A stretch of 14,332 nucleotides of DNA from positions 1 through 14,332 of the forward strand of contig DAOUUR010000016.1 of NCBI GenBank assembly GCA_030668045.1, read 5' to 3'. Origin of the DNA: a bacterium. Lineage in GTDB: Bacteria; Zixibacteria; MSB-5A5; GN15; FEB-12. Both the position numbers and the translations under genes were made by a program. Shown one piece after another: positions 1-7,350 of the stretch. Below the pieces are notes generated by a model that searched no databases, was not told where the DNA came from, and saw only the letters and a program-made list of their open reading frames with translations. How positions within the stretch are numbered: position 1 is the stretch's first letter; each line of letters opens with the position of its first letter.

Positions 1-957
1 ACAGATACACCGCTTTCAGTCGTCAATCTCTTAAAGGCGTGTCACGAGGAAGGGCTTCCCGAAGGTGTGGTCAACATGGTCACCGGCTCTGGTGGCGCGG
101 TAGGGCAACCCCTGATTAATAATGATGATGTCCGTGTCATTTCGTTTACCGGTTCGACCGAAGTTGGTCGCAAGGTGTCCGAATCATGTGCGCCGATGTT
201 CAAACATTGCTGTCTTGAGATGGGCGGGAAGAATGTACAGATCGTCATGGACGATGCCAATCTGGAACAGGCCGTCGATGGCGCTCTGTGGGGTGCGTTC
301 GGTACGACCGGACAGCGCTGTACAGCGACCAGCCGGATTGTCTGTCACCAGGATGTGCTGGAGAAGTTTACTTCAATGATGGTCGAGCGTGCGTCTAAAC
401 TGAAAGTTGGAAACGGGCTGGATGAGTCGGTTGATATGGGTCCGTGCATCAATCAGGCCCAGCTGGACACGGTCCTGGAGTATATCGAGATTGGCAAGAA
501 AGATGGCGCTCGTCTGGTCTCTGGTGGCGAGAGACTCACCGGCGGTGATTATGGCAAAGGCTATTTTGTTCAGCCGACGATTTTTGCTGATGTTACCCAG
601 AAGGCGCGTATCTGGCGCGAAGAGATTTTTGGCCCCGTGCTGGGGATAGCATCGTGCAACTCGCTGGACCAGGCTATTGAGATGGCCAACGATACATGCT
701 ATGGTCTCTCGGCTTCGCTGTTCACACAGGATGTTAACAACGCGTTCAAGGCGATGCGTGATGTCTATACCGGAATTTTCTACGTTAATGCTCCGACAAT
801 CGGCGCTGAGACACATCTACCGTTTGGCGGAACCAAAGAAACCGGTAACGGACATCGTGAAGCGGCAGCCGCGGCGCTGGATGTATTCAGCGAGTGGAAA
901 TCGTGTTACGTTGATTTTTCCGGATCACTGCAACGAGCCCAAATAGATAACCAGTAA
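1..957 (+). CDS. NAD(P)-dependent aldehyde dehydrogenase, 5'-truncated by the window edge
   Basis: The reading frame is open from base 1, so the N-terminus lies outside the window; 318 residues remain of a family that is usually about 500 long. Numbering from base 1, the cofactor-loop motif FTGSTEVG is at residues 49-56. The general-base glutamate lies in LEMGGKN (Glu73, bases 217-219) and the catalytic cysteine in GQRCTATSR (Cys107, bases 319-321). EEIFGPV and PFGG follow, as in active ALDH enzymes that oxidise an aldehyde to an acid through a thioester. The C-terminus (ETGNGHREA, then EWKSCYVD and LQRAQID) resembles, from memory, a poorly characterised group near semialdehyde dehydrogenases, so the substrate is unknown. 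It is separated by about 170 bases from the next large gene and need not share its transcript. The family is certain; the specificity is not. Confidence 0.93.
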   Translation, partial: TDTPLSVVNLLKACHEEGLPEGVVNMVTGSGGAVGQPLINNDDVRVISFTGSTEVGRKVSESCAPMFKHCCLEMGGKNVQIVMDDANLEQAVDGALWGAFGTTGQRCTATSRIVCHQDVLEKFTSMMVERASKLKVGNGLDESVDMGPCINQAQLDTVLEYIEIGKKDGARLVSGGERLTGGDYGKGYFVQPTIFADVTQKARIWREEIFGPVLGIASCNSLDQAIEMANDTCYGLSASLFTQDVNNAFKAMRDVYTGIFYVNAPTIGAETHLPFGGTKETGNGHREAAAAALDVFSEWKSCYVDFSGSLQRAQIDNQ

Positions 958-970
958 CGAGGAATGACTC

Positions 971-1060
971 TTGGCGCGGTGTAAATTCATAGATCGTAAC
1001 TCCAGCGGCCTGCTGCTGCTCTACCTGATTCTGTTCATCTGGATGGCATCGTCGGTATGA
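971..1060 (+). CDS. Possible 29-residue single-span membrane peptide
   Basis: A short frame starts at TTG 971 and stops at TGA 1058-1060. A GAGGA Shine-Dalgarno (959-963) lies 7 bases upstream of the start, just after the aldehyde dehydrogenase stop. The predicted peptide has a short polar, positively charged N-terminus (MARCKFIDRNSSG). An uninterrupted hydrophobic stretch, LLLLYLILFIW, follows at residues 14-24 and continues nearly to the C-terminus. This is the layout of a small single-pass membrane protein. I recognise no family. The frame could arise by chance, and TTG is a weaker start. The spacing of the ribosome-binding site and the position of the hydrophobic core are the arguments in favour. 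Confidence 0.35.
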   Translation: MARCKFIDRNSSGLLLLYLILFIWMASSV

Positions 1061-1115
1061 CTCCCAACAGTGTACAAGTTGGAAACTGAAACCAGTTAAT
1101 GAATGGAATAAGATT

Positions 1116-1119
1116 GGAG
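1116..1119 (+). promoter_or_regulatory. Ribosome-binding site choosing ATG 1126 for the GTPase
   Basis: GGAG lies 6 bases before ATG 1126. The in-frame ATG at 1099 has no purine-rich sequence upstream, so 1126 is the better start. The 65 bases before it also hold two short inverted repeats: CCAAC/GTTGG at 1064-1082 and AACTG/CAGTT at 1084-1097. Confidence 0.6.
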
Positions 1120-1125
1120 TCAAAG

Positions 1126-2475
1126 ATGAAGAAAAATAGAAAACGTGTTATCATAATGGGTGCCGCCGGGCGTGACTTTCACAATTTCAACACGCTCTAT
1201 CGGGACAACAAAGATGTCGAGATTGTCGCTTTTACTGCTACGCAGATTCCCGATATCGAAGGTCGCAAGTATCCTGCCGTTCTGGCCGGTAAGCTTTACC
1301 CAAAGGGCATCCCGATCTACGATGAATCGAAATTGCTCGACCTTATCGCTAAACACAAGATCGAAGAAGTTATTTTCTCCTACTCTGATGTACCGTATGA
1401 GTACGTGATGGACAAGGCTGCTTACATCATGGCCGCTGGCGCTCGCTTCTCCGTTGAGGGTGCCGCTCCGACTATGATAAAGTCGAAAAAACCGGTGGTG
1501 GCTGTTTGCGCGGTGCGGACCGGCTGTGGTAAGTCGCAGACAACTCGCAAGGTAGCCGAAGTGCTTCAGGAGATGGGCAAGAAAGTAGTGGCGATTCGTC
1601 ACCCGATGCCGTACGGCGATCTGGCCAAACAGGCATGCCAGCGTTTTGCTACTCTCAAGGATCTGGACAAACATAAATGCACAATCGAGGAACGCGAAGA
1701 GTACGAACCTCATATTGTCAGCGGCGTGATTGTATATGCCGGTGTTGATTATGAAATGATCATTCGTGAAGCGGAAAAAGAAGCCGATGTTATTCTCTGG
1801 GATGGCGGTAACAACGACATGTCGTTCTACAAGCCTGACCTGATGATCACCGTGGCGGACCCGCATCGTCCCGGACATGAGCTGACATATTATCCTGGTC
1901 AGGCGAATCTGTTGATGTCTGACGTGGTTGTGATCAACAAGGTTGAGTCCGCCGATGCTGAGGATGTCTCGGAGGTTCGGAATAATATTCGGATGGCCTG
2001 CCCAAAAGCGACGATAATCGAAGCAGCTTCGCCGGTGCAGGTTGATGATTACGAGAAGATCCGCGGCAAACGTGTCCTCGTTGTCGAAGATGGACCGACC
2101 CTGACCCACGGCGAGATGCCGTATGGCGCCGGGGTGGTAGCGGCTGAGAAGTATGGTGCCGGAGAACTGGTCGATCCGCGACCATATACGGTACGGTCGA
2201 TCACGAAAACGTTTGAGAAGTATCCTGGTATCGGTGTATTGTTGCCGGCGATGGGTTATGGCAACCAGCAGGTGAAAGACCTGCAGGCGACGATCAATAA
2301 AGTTGATTGTGATCTCGTTATTGTGGCCACGCCCATTGATCTGACACGTCTGATCAAGATCAACAAGCCTTCAGTTAGAGTCTTCTACAGTCTGCAGGAA
2401 ATCGGTTCACCCGACCTGACGTCGGTGTTGCACGGTTTCTTTAGTAAAGGGAAGAAGAAGGCAAAGAAGAAATAG
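1126..2475 (+). CDS. Cyclic 2,3-diphosphoglycerate synthetase-like P-loop GTPase
   Basis: The protein has 449 residues, close to the roughly 460 of archaeal cDPG synthetase. An N-terminal Rossmann-like part (residues 7-120) begins RVIIMGAAGRDFHNFN. The P-loop part follows: RTGCGKSQTT at 131-140 (Lys136, Ser137), RHPMPYGDL at 158-166, the acidic WDGGNND at 225-231 and an NKVE segment at 271-274 where GTPases carry NKxD. This order of motifs matches the predicted-GTPase family that includes cDPG synthetase, which closes 2,3-diphosphoglycerate into its cyclic anhydride using ATP. Most bacteria are not known to make cDPG, so the substrate here is open. The C-terminus is a basic tail, SKGKKKAKKK (440-449), a feature shared in kind with SucD downstream. 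A hairpin separates it from carbamate kinase. The family is confident; the function is inferred only. Confidence 0.82.
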   Translation: MKKNRKRVIIMGAAGRDFHNFNTLYRDNKDVEIVAFTATQIPDIEGRKYPAVLAGKLYPKGIPIYDESKLLDLIAKHKIEEVIFSYSDVPYEYVMDKAAYIMAAGARFSVEGAAPTMIKSKKPVVAVCAVRTGCGKSQTTRKVAEVLQEMGKKVVAIRHPMPYGDLAKQACQRFATLKDLDKHKCTIEEREEYEPHIVSGVIVYAGVDYEMIIREAEKEADVILWDGGNNDMSFYKPDLMITVADPHRPGHELTYYPGQANLLMSDVVVINKVESADAEDVSEVRNNIRMACPKATIIEAASPVQVDDYEKIRGKRVLVVEDGPTLTHGEMPYGAGVVAAEKYGAGELVDPRPYTVRSITKTFEKYPGIGVLLPAMGYGNQQVKDLQATINKVDCDLVIVATPIDLTRLIKINKPSVRVFYSLQEIGSPDLTSVLHGFFSKGKKKAKKK

Positions 2476-2482
2476 AACACGA

Positions 2483-2513
2483 GGGGCGGATCGGTTGCGG
2501 TCCGTCCCTTTAC
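2483..2513 (+). terminator. Terminator-like hairpin between the GTPase and carbamate kinase genes
   Basis: GGGGCGGA (2483-2490) pairs with TCCGTCCC (2501-2508) over 8 bp with one G-U pair and a 10-base loop. A short T-rich stretch (TTTACT) follows. The stem is strong but the U-run is weak, so this may be a leaky terminator or attenuator rather than a full stop. It lies 8 bases after the GTPase stop and about 30 bases before the carbamate kinase ATG. Confidence 0.5.
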
Positions 2514-2536
2514 TAAAACTTTACGGACTTGAAATA

Positions 2537-3487
2537 ATGCCCGAAGCAAAAACTGCCGTAGTTGCGCTTGGTGGGAACGCTATCACCGTTCCCGGGCAGG
2601 AAGATACGATTGCCAACCAGTTTGCCAATACGCGCAAGTCGCTGGACGGAATTGTGGAGCTTGCTCGCGAAGGATTCAAGCTGGTGGTGACGCACGGCAA
2701 TGGACCCCAGGTGGGCAACTGTCTGCTGCGGGTCGAACTGGCTCGTGGCAAGGCTCCTATTTTGCCGTTGGGCATTCTGGTGGCCGACACCGAAGGCGGT
2801 ATGGGCTACATGATTGAGCAGTCGCTCGGCAATAGACTTCGGGCCGAGGGAATTAATCGCCAGGTGGTGACGATAATGACGCAGATGGTTGTTGATCCGA
2901 ACGACCCGGCTATCGATAACCCGACAAAATTCATTGGCCAGTTTCATACCAAAGAAGAGGCCGACGTTTTTGCGGAGTCTCGCGGCTGGCGCATGAAGAA
3001 AGATGCTGACCGAGGGTGGCGTCGGGTGGTGCCATCGCCGATTCCGCTGCGCGCTGTGGTTGGTCCCACTGTGAGAAAACTTGTGGAAGATGACGTCATT
3101 GTTGTTGCCGGTGGTGGCGGCGGTATTCCGGTCTATGTTGATAGTAACGGTAATCTGGAGGGAATAGATGCTGTTATCGATAAGGACCTTGGCTCGGCGG
3201 TGCTGGCCGATGAAATCGGAGCGAGTACCCTCTGTATTCTGACGACCGTTGATCGCGTGGCGCTCAATTTTGGCACGCCGGATCAACAGTATCTGGAGAT
3301 GGTAACGCTTTCGGAAATGAAAAAACATCTCGCCGATGGGCATTTCCCTGCGGGGTCGATGGGACCCAAGATCAGGGCTGCGATCCGTTTTCTGGAACAG
3401 GGTGGTGAGATGGTAGCTATCGCATCGCTGGAGAAGGCTCGCAAGGCTGTCCTCGGAGAAGCGGGAACAAGGATTGTACCGGATTGA
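2537..3487 (+). CDS. arcC: Carbamate kinase
   Basis: The enzyme transfers phosphate between carbamoyl phosphate and ADP, giving ATP, ammonia and CO2, and the reaction is reversible. From ATG 2537 it is 316 residues, the normal family length. Amino-acid-kinase motifs are complete: VVALGGNAI (8-16), VVTHGNGPQVG (50-60), GGGGGIPVY (192-200), EGIDAVIDKDLGSA (208-221) and GSMGPKIRAA (273-282). A TTG at 2495 would add 14 residues but sits inside the loop of the hairpin at 2483-2508 and yields an atypical N-terminus, so I prefer the ATG even though its Shine-Dalgarno (GGA near 2525) is weak. Neither ornithine carbamoyltransferase nor arginine deiminase is in the window, so the arginine deiminase pathway cannot be assumed. 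The next gene follows within 2 bases of the stop, pointing to cotranscription. Confidence 0.93.
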   Translation: MPEAKTAVVALGGNAITVPGQEDTIANQFANTRKSLDGIVELAREGFKLVVTHGNGPQVGNCLLRVELARGKAPILPLGILVADTEGGMGYMIEQSLGNRLRAEGINRQVVTIMTQMVVDPNDPAIDNPTKFIGQFHTKEEADVFAESRGWRMKKDADRGWRRVVPSPIPLRAVVGPTVRKLVEDDVIVVAGGGGGIPVYVDSNGNLEGIDAVIDKDLGSAVLADEIGASTLCILTTVDRVALNFGTPDQQYLEMVTLSEMKKHLADGHFPAGSMGPKIRAAIRFLEQGGEMVAIASLEKARKAVLGEAGTRIVPD

Positions 3488-3489
3488 TA

Positions 3490-4875
3490 ATGTGTGAACT
3501 GTCACGAGAAACTATTGATCAAATCCTTGCGAAGGGTCGTATTTTCGAGGTAGGTGGTGTGGTGCGTGACCGGATGCTTTTTAATAAGCCGCCGGTCAAG
3601 GACCGTGACTACCTGGTCACCGGTATTCCATTTCGCGAACTCTCGTCAATACTGCGCCGTCACGGGAAGGTTGATCTGGTCGGCCAGAGTTTTGGTGTGA
3701 TCAAGTTCACTCAGTTCTCCAAAGGCAAGCAGCATACTTTTGATATTGCTCTTCCGCGCAGGGAGTATTCCACCGGTACCGGGCACAAAGATTTTGAAGT
3801 AGCTTTTGATCCCGAGCTGAGTGTTCAGGACGACTTGCACCGGCGCGATTTCACAGTCAATGCTATGGCTGTGGCTCTGGACAATAACGAACTGATTGAT
3901 CCGCTCGGTGGACAAGCTGATCTGGGACACAAGTGTCTGCGGATGGTTTACCCGAGATCGTTTGAAGATGATCCGCTGCGCATGCTGCGGGCTATTCAGT
4001 TTGCCGCCCGGTTTGAGTTTCTGATAGAACCATCTACTTTTACTGCGCTCCGGAGAAATTCCGGATTGATCGCGACAGTATCGCCCGAACGAATTGCCGA
4101 GGAGCTAGGCAAGTTGCTGGCGCTGTCCAGGCGACCGTCCGAAGGATTCCGATTGATGCAGGCCACCTGTCTGTTGAAAGAGATTCTTCCTGAGTTGGAG
4201 GCGACAGTTGGTGTTGATCAACCCGGCGGGTATCACGCCTATGACGTATTTGAACACATAGTGCGAACGATAGATGCCTGTCCGCCGCGATTACGTCTTC
4301 GGTTGGCAGCTCTGTTCCATGATATACGAAAACCTCAGGCCAAGCGGATTACCGACACTGGGGCGACATTCTATGGCCACGAAGTTACCAGCGCAAGGAC
4401 AGCCCGAAAAGTTCTGCGCCGTCTGCGCTTTTCAAACGATCTAATAGATGATGTCTATATACTGGTCCACAAACACATGTTCACTACCGATGTCTCCGAC
4501 AAGGGCTTGCGACGTTTGATTCGCCGGGTTGGGATCGAGCGGATATTTGACCTGCTTGATCTGCGACGGGCTGATGTTATCGGGCAGGGGATGGGCGGTA
4601 CGACTGAGGATGTTGACCAGCTCGAGGCTGACATCAAGGCCGAGCTTGACCGTAAACCGCCGTTTAGCCGATCAGACCTGGCTATCGATGGTGCCGGTGT
4701 TATGGGAATGTTCGATCTGGTACCCGGTCCGGATGTGGGGAAGATTCTCGACTACTTGATGGAAGCAGTGCTGGATGATCCGGAGGATAATACACGGGAA
4801 CGTCTTGAAGAGATTGCTCGTTATTTCTTTGACAACAATATCAATAGTGCTAGTGATAAGGGAAGCATGCAATGA
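3490..4875 (+). CDS. CCA-adding enzyme / poly(A) polymerase family nucleotidyltransferase with HD domain
   Basis: This is a 461-residue class II template-independent nucleotidyltransferase, a family that builds or repairs tRNA CCA ends or adds A tails. The head domain shows VGGVVRD (21-27), the metal-binding KDRDYLV (Asp38 and Asp40), RRDFTVNAMA (118-127), DPLGG (137-141) and FEDDPLRMLRA (159-168). An HD phosphohydrolase domain follows, with His249, His256, the His277-Asp278 pair and His297. After the HD pair it reads HDIRKP where HDIGKP is usual. The protein is longer than a bare CCA enzyme core because of this domain. Sequence alone does not settle CCA-adding, A-adding or poly(A) activity. 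ATG 3490 lies 2 bases after the carbamate kinase stop; a TTG at 3484 is an alternative start. The 3' end overlaps sucC by 4 bases (ATGA), which suggests translational coupling. Confidence 0.88.
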   Translation: MCELSRETIDQILAKGRIFEVGGVVRDRMLFNKPPVKDRDYLVTGIPFRELSSILRRHGKVDLVGQSFGVIKFTQFSKGKQHTFDIALPRREYSTGTGHKDFEVAFDPELSVQDDLHRRDFTVNAMAVALDNNELIDPLGGQADLGHKCLRMVYPRSFEDDPLRMLRAIQFAARFEFLIEPSTFTALRRNSGLIATVSPERIAEELGKLLALSRRPSEGFRLMQATCLLKEILPELEATVGVDQPGGYHAYDVFEHIVRTIDACPPRLRLRLAALFHDIRKPQAKRITDTGATFYGHEVTSARTARKVLRRLRFSNDLIDDVYILVHKHMFTTDVSDKGLRRLIRRVGIERIFDLLDLRRADVIGQGMGGTTEDVDQLEADIKAELDRKPPFSRSDLAIDGAGVMGMFDLVPGPDVGKILDYLMEAVLDDPEDNTRERLEEIARYFFDNNINSASDKGSMQ

Positions 4876-6014
4876 AAATTCATGAGTATCAGGCCAAGCA
4901 GATTTTTGCCGAGGCTGGCATTCCGGTTCCGCCCGGGAAAGTTGCCACCAGCCCGCTTGAAGCGTACACTATCGCCGAGGAATTGAACAAACCGGTTATG
5001 GTGAAATCGCAGGTTCATGTTGGCGGCCGTGGCAAGGCCGGCGGTATCAAGTATGCCGAGAGTGCGGAAGCAGCCAAGGTGTTGGCTCAGAAAATTCTCG
5101 GAATGGACATCAAAGGTCTCACTGTCAAGAAGGTACTGGTGACAGCTGCTGAGGATATCATCTCGGAGTCGTATGTCGGGATCATTCTCGACCGCGCGAC
5201 CAAGCGACCGGTTATAATGGTGTCACCCGCTGGTGGCGTTGATATCGAACAGGTGGCCAAGGATACTCCCGAGAAGATTTTCAAACTGGCGGTTGATCCA
5301 GAGCAGGGTCTCCGTGCCTATCAGGCACGCGATCTGGCCAGCAAGCTGTATCGCGACATGAGCCAGGTACGGCAGGCGGCCGATATAATCATGAAGCTGT
5401 ACAAGGTATTCTGGGATGTCGATTCTTCGCTGGTCGAGATTAACCCGTTGGTGACTACTCCCGGCGGTAATGTTGTTGCTCTTGATGCGAAATTGAATGT
5501 CGATGACAACGGCCTCTTCCGTCAGGGTGACATCGCCAAGATGCGCGACATTGACTCCGAGGATCCTGCCGAAGTCGAGGCGCGGGAAGCGGACCTCTCT
5601 TTTGTCAAGCTTGATGGCAGTATTGGCTGTATTGTCAATGGTGCCGGGTTGGCAATGGCGACGATGGATCTGGTCAAGCGTTATGGCGGTGATCCGGCCA
5701 ATTTCCTGGATATAGGTGGGTCTTCAAGTCCCCAGAAGGTTCTGTCGGCTTTTAAGATTATCCTGGCTGATCCCAATGTGAAGGCAATTCTGATAAATAT
5801 TTTCGGCGGTATTACCCGTTGTGACGACGTCGCCAGAGGTATTGTCGATGCTTTCAAGGAGTTCAAGCCGGAGGTTCCGGTGGTAGTACGCCTGACAGGT
5901 ACAAATGAAAAAGAGGCGGCCAAAATCCTCAAGGCGGTAAATCTGCCGGCAGGCGAAACGCTTGACGAAGTTGTCAAGAAGGCGATTGAACTGGCCGGAG
6001 TTGAACGAGAGTAA
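4872..6014 (+). CDS. sucC: Succinyl-CoA synthetase (succinate-CoA ligase), beta subunit
   Basis: This ATP-grasp subunit binds nucleotide and succinate in the reversible TCA step from succinyl-CoA to succinate with NTP formation. It has 380 residues, against about 388 in E. coli. The N-terminus MKIHEYQAKQ is typical. HVGGRGKAGG (49-58) is the glycine-rich nucleotide loop, EINPLV (189-194) carries metal and phosphate ligands, and NGAGLAMATMD (256-266) with INIFGGITRCD (309-319) marks the CoA-ligase domain. The start overlaps the upstream stop as ATGA, with GGGA at 4860-4863 as ribosome-binding site. The alpha subunit follows 23 bases downstream. Whether it prefers ATP or GTP cannot be read reliably here. 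Confidence 0.97.
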   Translation: MKIHEYQAKQIFAEAGIPVPPGKVATSPLEAYTIAEELNKPVMVKSQVHVGGRGKAGGIKYAESAEAAKVLAQKILGMDIKGLTVKKVLVTAAEDIISESYVGIILDRATKRPVIMVSPAGGVDIEQVAKDTPEKIFKLAVDPEQGLRAYQARDLASKLYRDMSQVRQAADIIMKLYKVFWDVDSSLVEINPLVTTPGGNVVALDAKLNVDDNGLFRQGDIAKMRDIDSEDPAEVEAREADLSFVKLDGSIGCIVNGAGLAMATMDLVKRYGGDPANFLDIGGSSSPQKVLSAFKIILADPNVKAILINIFGGITRCDDVARGIVDAFKEFKPEVPVVVRLTGTNEKEAAKILKAVNLPAGETLDEVVKKAIELAGVERE

Positions 6015-6037
6015 CGGTGTGTTGAGAGGATAAAGAA

Positions 6038-7018
6038 ATGTCGATATTTATTAACAAGAAAACCAGGACGCTGATTCAGGGCATAACCGGGCGGGATGGG
6101 TCCTTTCACGCCGAGCAAATGAAAAACTATGGGACCAATGTTGTCGGTGGTGTTACACCCGGCAAAGGGGGAACAAAAGTTGCAGGTATTCCGGTCTTCA
6201 ACACGGTAGCTGAAGCTGTCAAGGAAACAAAAGCCAACGCCACAGTTGTTTATGTTCCACCGGCATTCGCGGTTGATGCTGTCTATGAGGCGGTTGATGC
6301 CGGTATCAAAATGATTGTTTGTATTACCGAAGGTGTTCCGGCTAACGATATGATGAAAGTCTATCCGTATGTCAAGGCACATGGGGCGCGGATGATTGGT
6401 CCAAATTGCCCCGGATTGATCTCGGTAGACGAGGCCAAGATGGGTATCATGCCCGGCAATATCTGCAAAAAAGGCAGCGTGGGTGTTGTCTCGCGCTCCG
6501 GTACTTTGACGTATGAGGCTATCTGGGCGCTGACCCTAGCCGGGATGGGGCAGACAACGTGTATTGGAATTGGTGGCGATCAGGTCATTGGCACTAATTT
6601 CATTGACTGTCTCGAAGCTTTCCAGGCCGACCGCGCGACCAAATCGATTGTCATGCTTGGCGAGATCGGCGGCAGCGACGAGGAAGATGCCGCTAAGTTC
6701 ATCAAGAAGTACGTCACCAAGCCGGTGGTTTCGTTTATTGCCGGACAGACGGCTCCTCCCGGTAAGCGGATGGGTCATGCCGGTGCGATTATCTCCGGTG
6801 GTTCCGGTTTGGCCGCTGATAAAATCGTCGCTCTCAACAAGGCTGGTATCCCGGTGGCCGGTTCGCCGACCGAGATTCCAGTGCTTTTGATGGAAGCGCT
6901 TAAGACTAAGAAAGTGGCAAAAAGCACTGCTAAGAAACCGGTTGCTAAGAAGGCAGCAGCCAAGCCGAAGAAGAAAGTTGCCAAGAAAACCACTAAGAAG
7001 ACAACGAAGAAGAAATAG
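6038..7018 (+). CDS. sucD: Succinyl-CoA synthetase, alpha subunit, with a lysine-rich C-terminal tail
   Basis: The alpha subunit binds CoA and carries the phosphohistidine intermediate. Visible motifs are [10 protein letters not shown] (15-24), GGVTPGKGG (37-45), ITEGVP (96-101), GPNCPGL (121-127) and [14 protein letters not shown] (242-255), in which His247 is the phosphorylated histidine. The start at 6038 has AGAGGA 7 bases upstream. The catalytic part ends near residue 290, the usual family length of about 290. A 36-residue extension follows (291-326, bases 6908-7015) made almost only of Lys, Ala, Thr, Val and Pro. It contains 18 lysines and no acidic residue, like histone H1-type tails. 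This extension is not part of the standard enzyme. It is in frame, uses both AAA and AAG, and ends at a clean TAG. The enzyme assignment is certain; the role of the tail is unknown. Confidence 0.96.
   Translation: MSIFINKKTRTLIQGITGRDGSFHAEQMKNYGTNVVGGVTPGKGGTKVAGIPVFNTVAEAVKETKANATVVYVPPAFAVDAVYEAVDAGIKMIVCITEGVPANDMMKVYPYVKAHGARMIGPNCPGLISVDEAKMGIMPGNICKKGSVGVVSRSGTLTYEAIWALTLAGMGQTTCIGIGGDQVIGTNFIDCLEAFQADRATKSIVMLGEIGGSDEEDAAKFIKKYVTKPVVSFIAGQTAPPGKRMGHAGAIISGGSGLAADKIVALNKAGIPVAGSPTEIPVLLMEALKTKKVAKSTAKKPVAKKAAAKPKKKVAKKTTKKTTKKK
6908..7015 (+). repeat. Low-complexity lysine-rich tail coding region of sucD
   Basis: Bases here encode imperfect repeats of the type AKK, KKV and TTKK. Half of the 36 residues are lysine and none is acidic. 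The DNA is correspondingly rich in AAG/AAA triplets separated by GCN, GTN and ACN codons. Confidence 0.85.
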
Positions 7019-7070
7019 ACCGATTCAATTCGGAGATGGAAGTATTTGTGTTCAATCTTAAGGATCTGAC

Positions 7071-7334
7071 ATGAGCGAAACTGCACAATCGGAAAATACT
7101 GGCTCTAAGCCAAAAGCTCAGAGCAAGTATGACTATTCCAAGGGTCCCCTCCCTTTGAATATCAACATGAGCTGGTGCAAGGCATGCAATATCTGTATTG
7201 CCCTATGTCCCCAGCAGGTGTTTGAACCGGATCGGGATGGCAAACCGATTCAGGCTCGCGCCGAGAATTGCACCCAGTGCACAATCTGCTGGGTACACTG
7301 TCCCGACCTGGCCATAACCTCGAATTACAAGTGA
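7071..7334 (+). CDS. korD: 2-oxoglutarate:ferredoxin oxidoreductase delta subunit, 2[4Fe-4S] ferredoxin
   Basis: This 87-residue ferredoxin-like subunit carries electrons between the TPP site of the complex and free ferredoxin. Two complete CxxCxxCxxxCP motifs are visible: Cys36, 39, 42 and 46, and Cys67, 70, 73 and 77. That is enough for two [4Fe-4S] clusters. The first 25-30 residues are polar and likely flexible (several Ser, Lys and Gln), leading into PLPLNINMSWC, which is common in delta subunits. AAGGA (7060-7064) lies 6 bases before the ATG. It precedes korA by 16 bases, in the known order delta-alpha-beta-gamma of four-subunit 2-oxoacid oxidoreductases. Confidence 0.93.
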   Translation: MSETAQSENTGSKPKAQSKYDYSKGPLPLNINMSWCKACNICIALCPQQVFEPDRDGKPIQARAENCTQCTICWVHCPDLAITSNYK

Positions 7335-7350
7335 GGAAGGGTGAATAATA

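Noticed and set aside
1099..1125. Upstream ATG extending the GTPase by 9 residues
   Set aside because: There is no Shine-Dalgarno before 1099, while GGAG is well placed before ATG 1126.
1120..2109. Long antisense open frame of about 329 codons on the - strand
   Set aside because: It lies opposite the GTPase gene, whose product has recognisable motifs; the antisense translation shows no family resemblance. Codon bias of the sense gene explains the lack of stops.
2495..2536. TTG start extending carbamate kinase by 14 residues
   Set aside because: The TTG lies in the loop of a stable hairpin and the extra residues do not resemble the family; the protein from ATG 2537 begins as carbamate kinases do.
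2513..3505. Antisense open frame of about 330 codons opposite carbamate kinase
   Set aside because: Carbamate kinase is unmistakable on the + strand; the antisense product shows no domain and no good ribosome-binding site.
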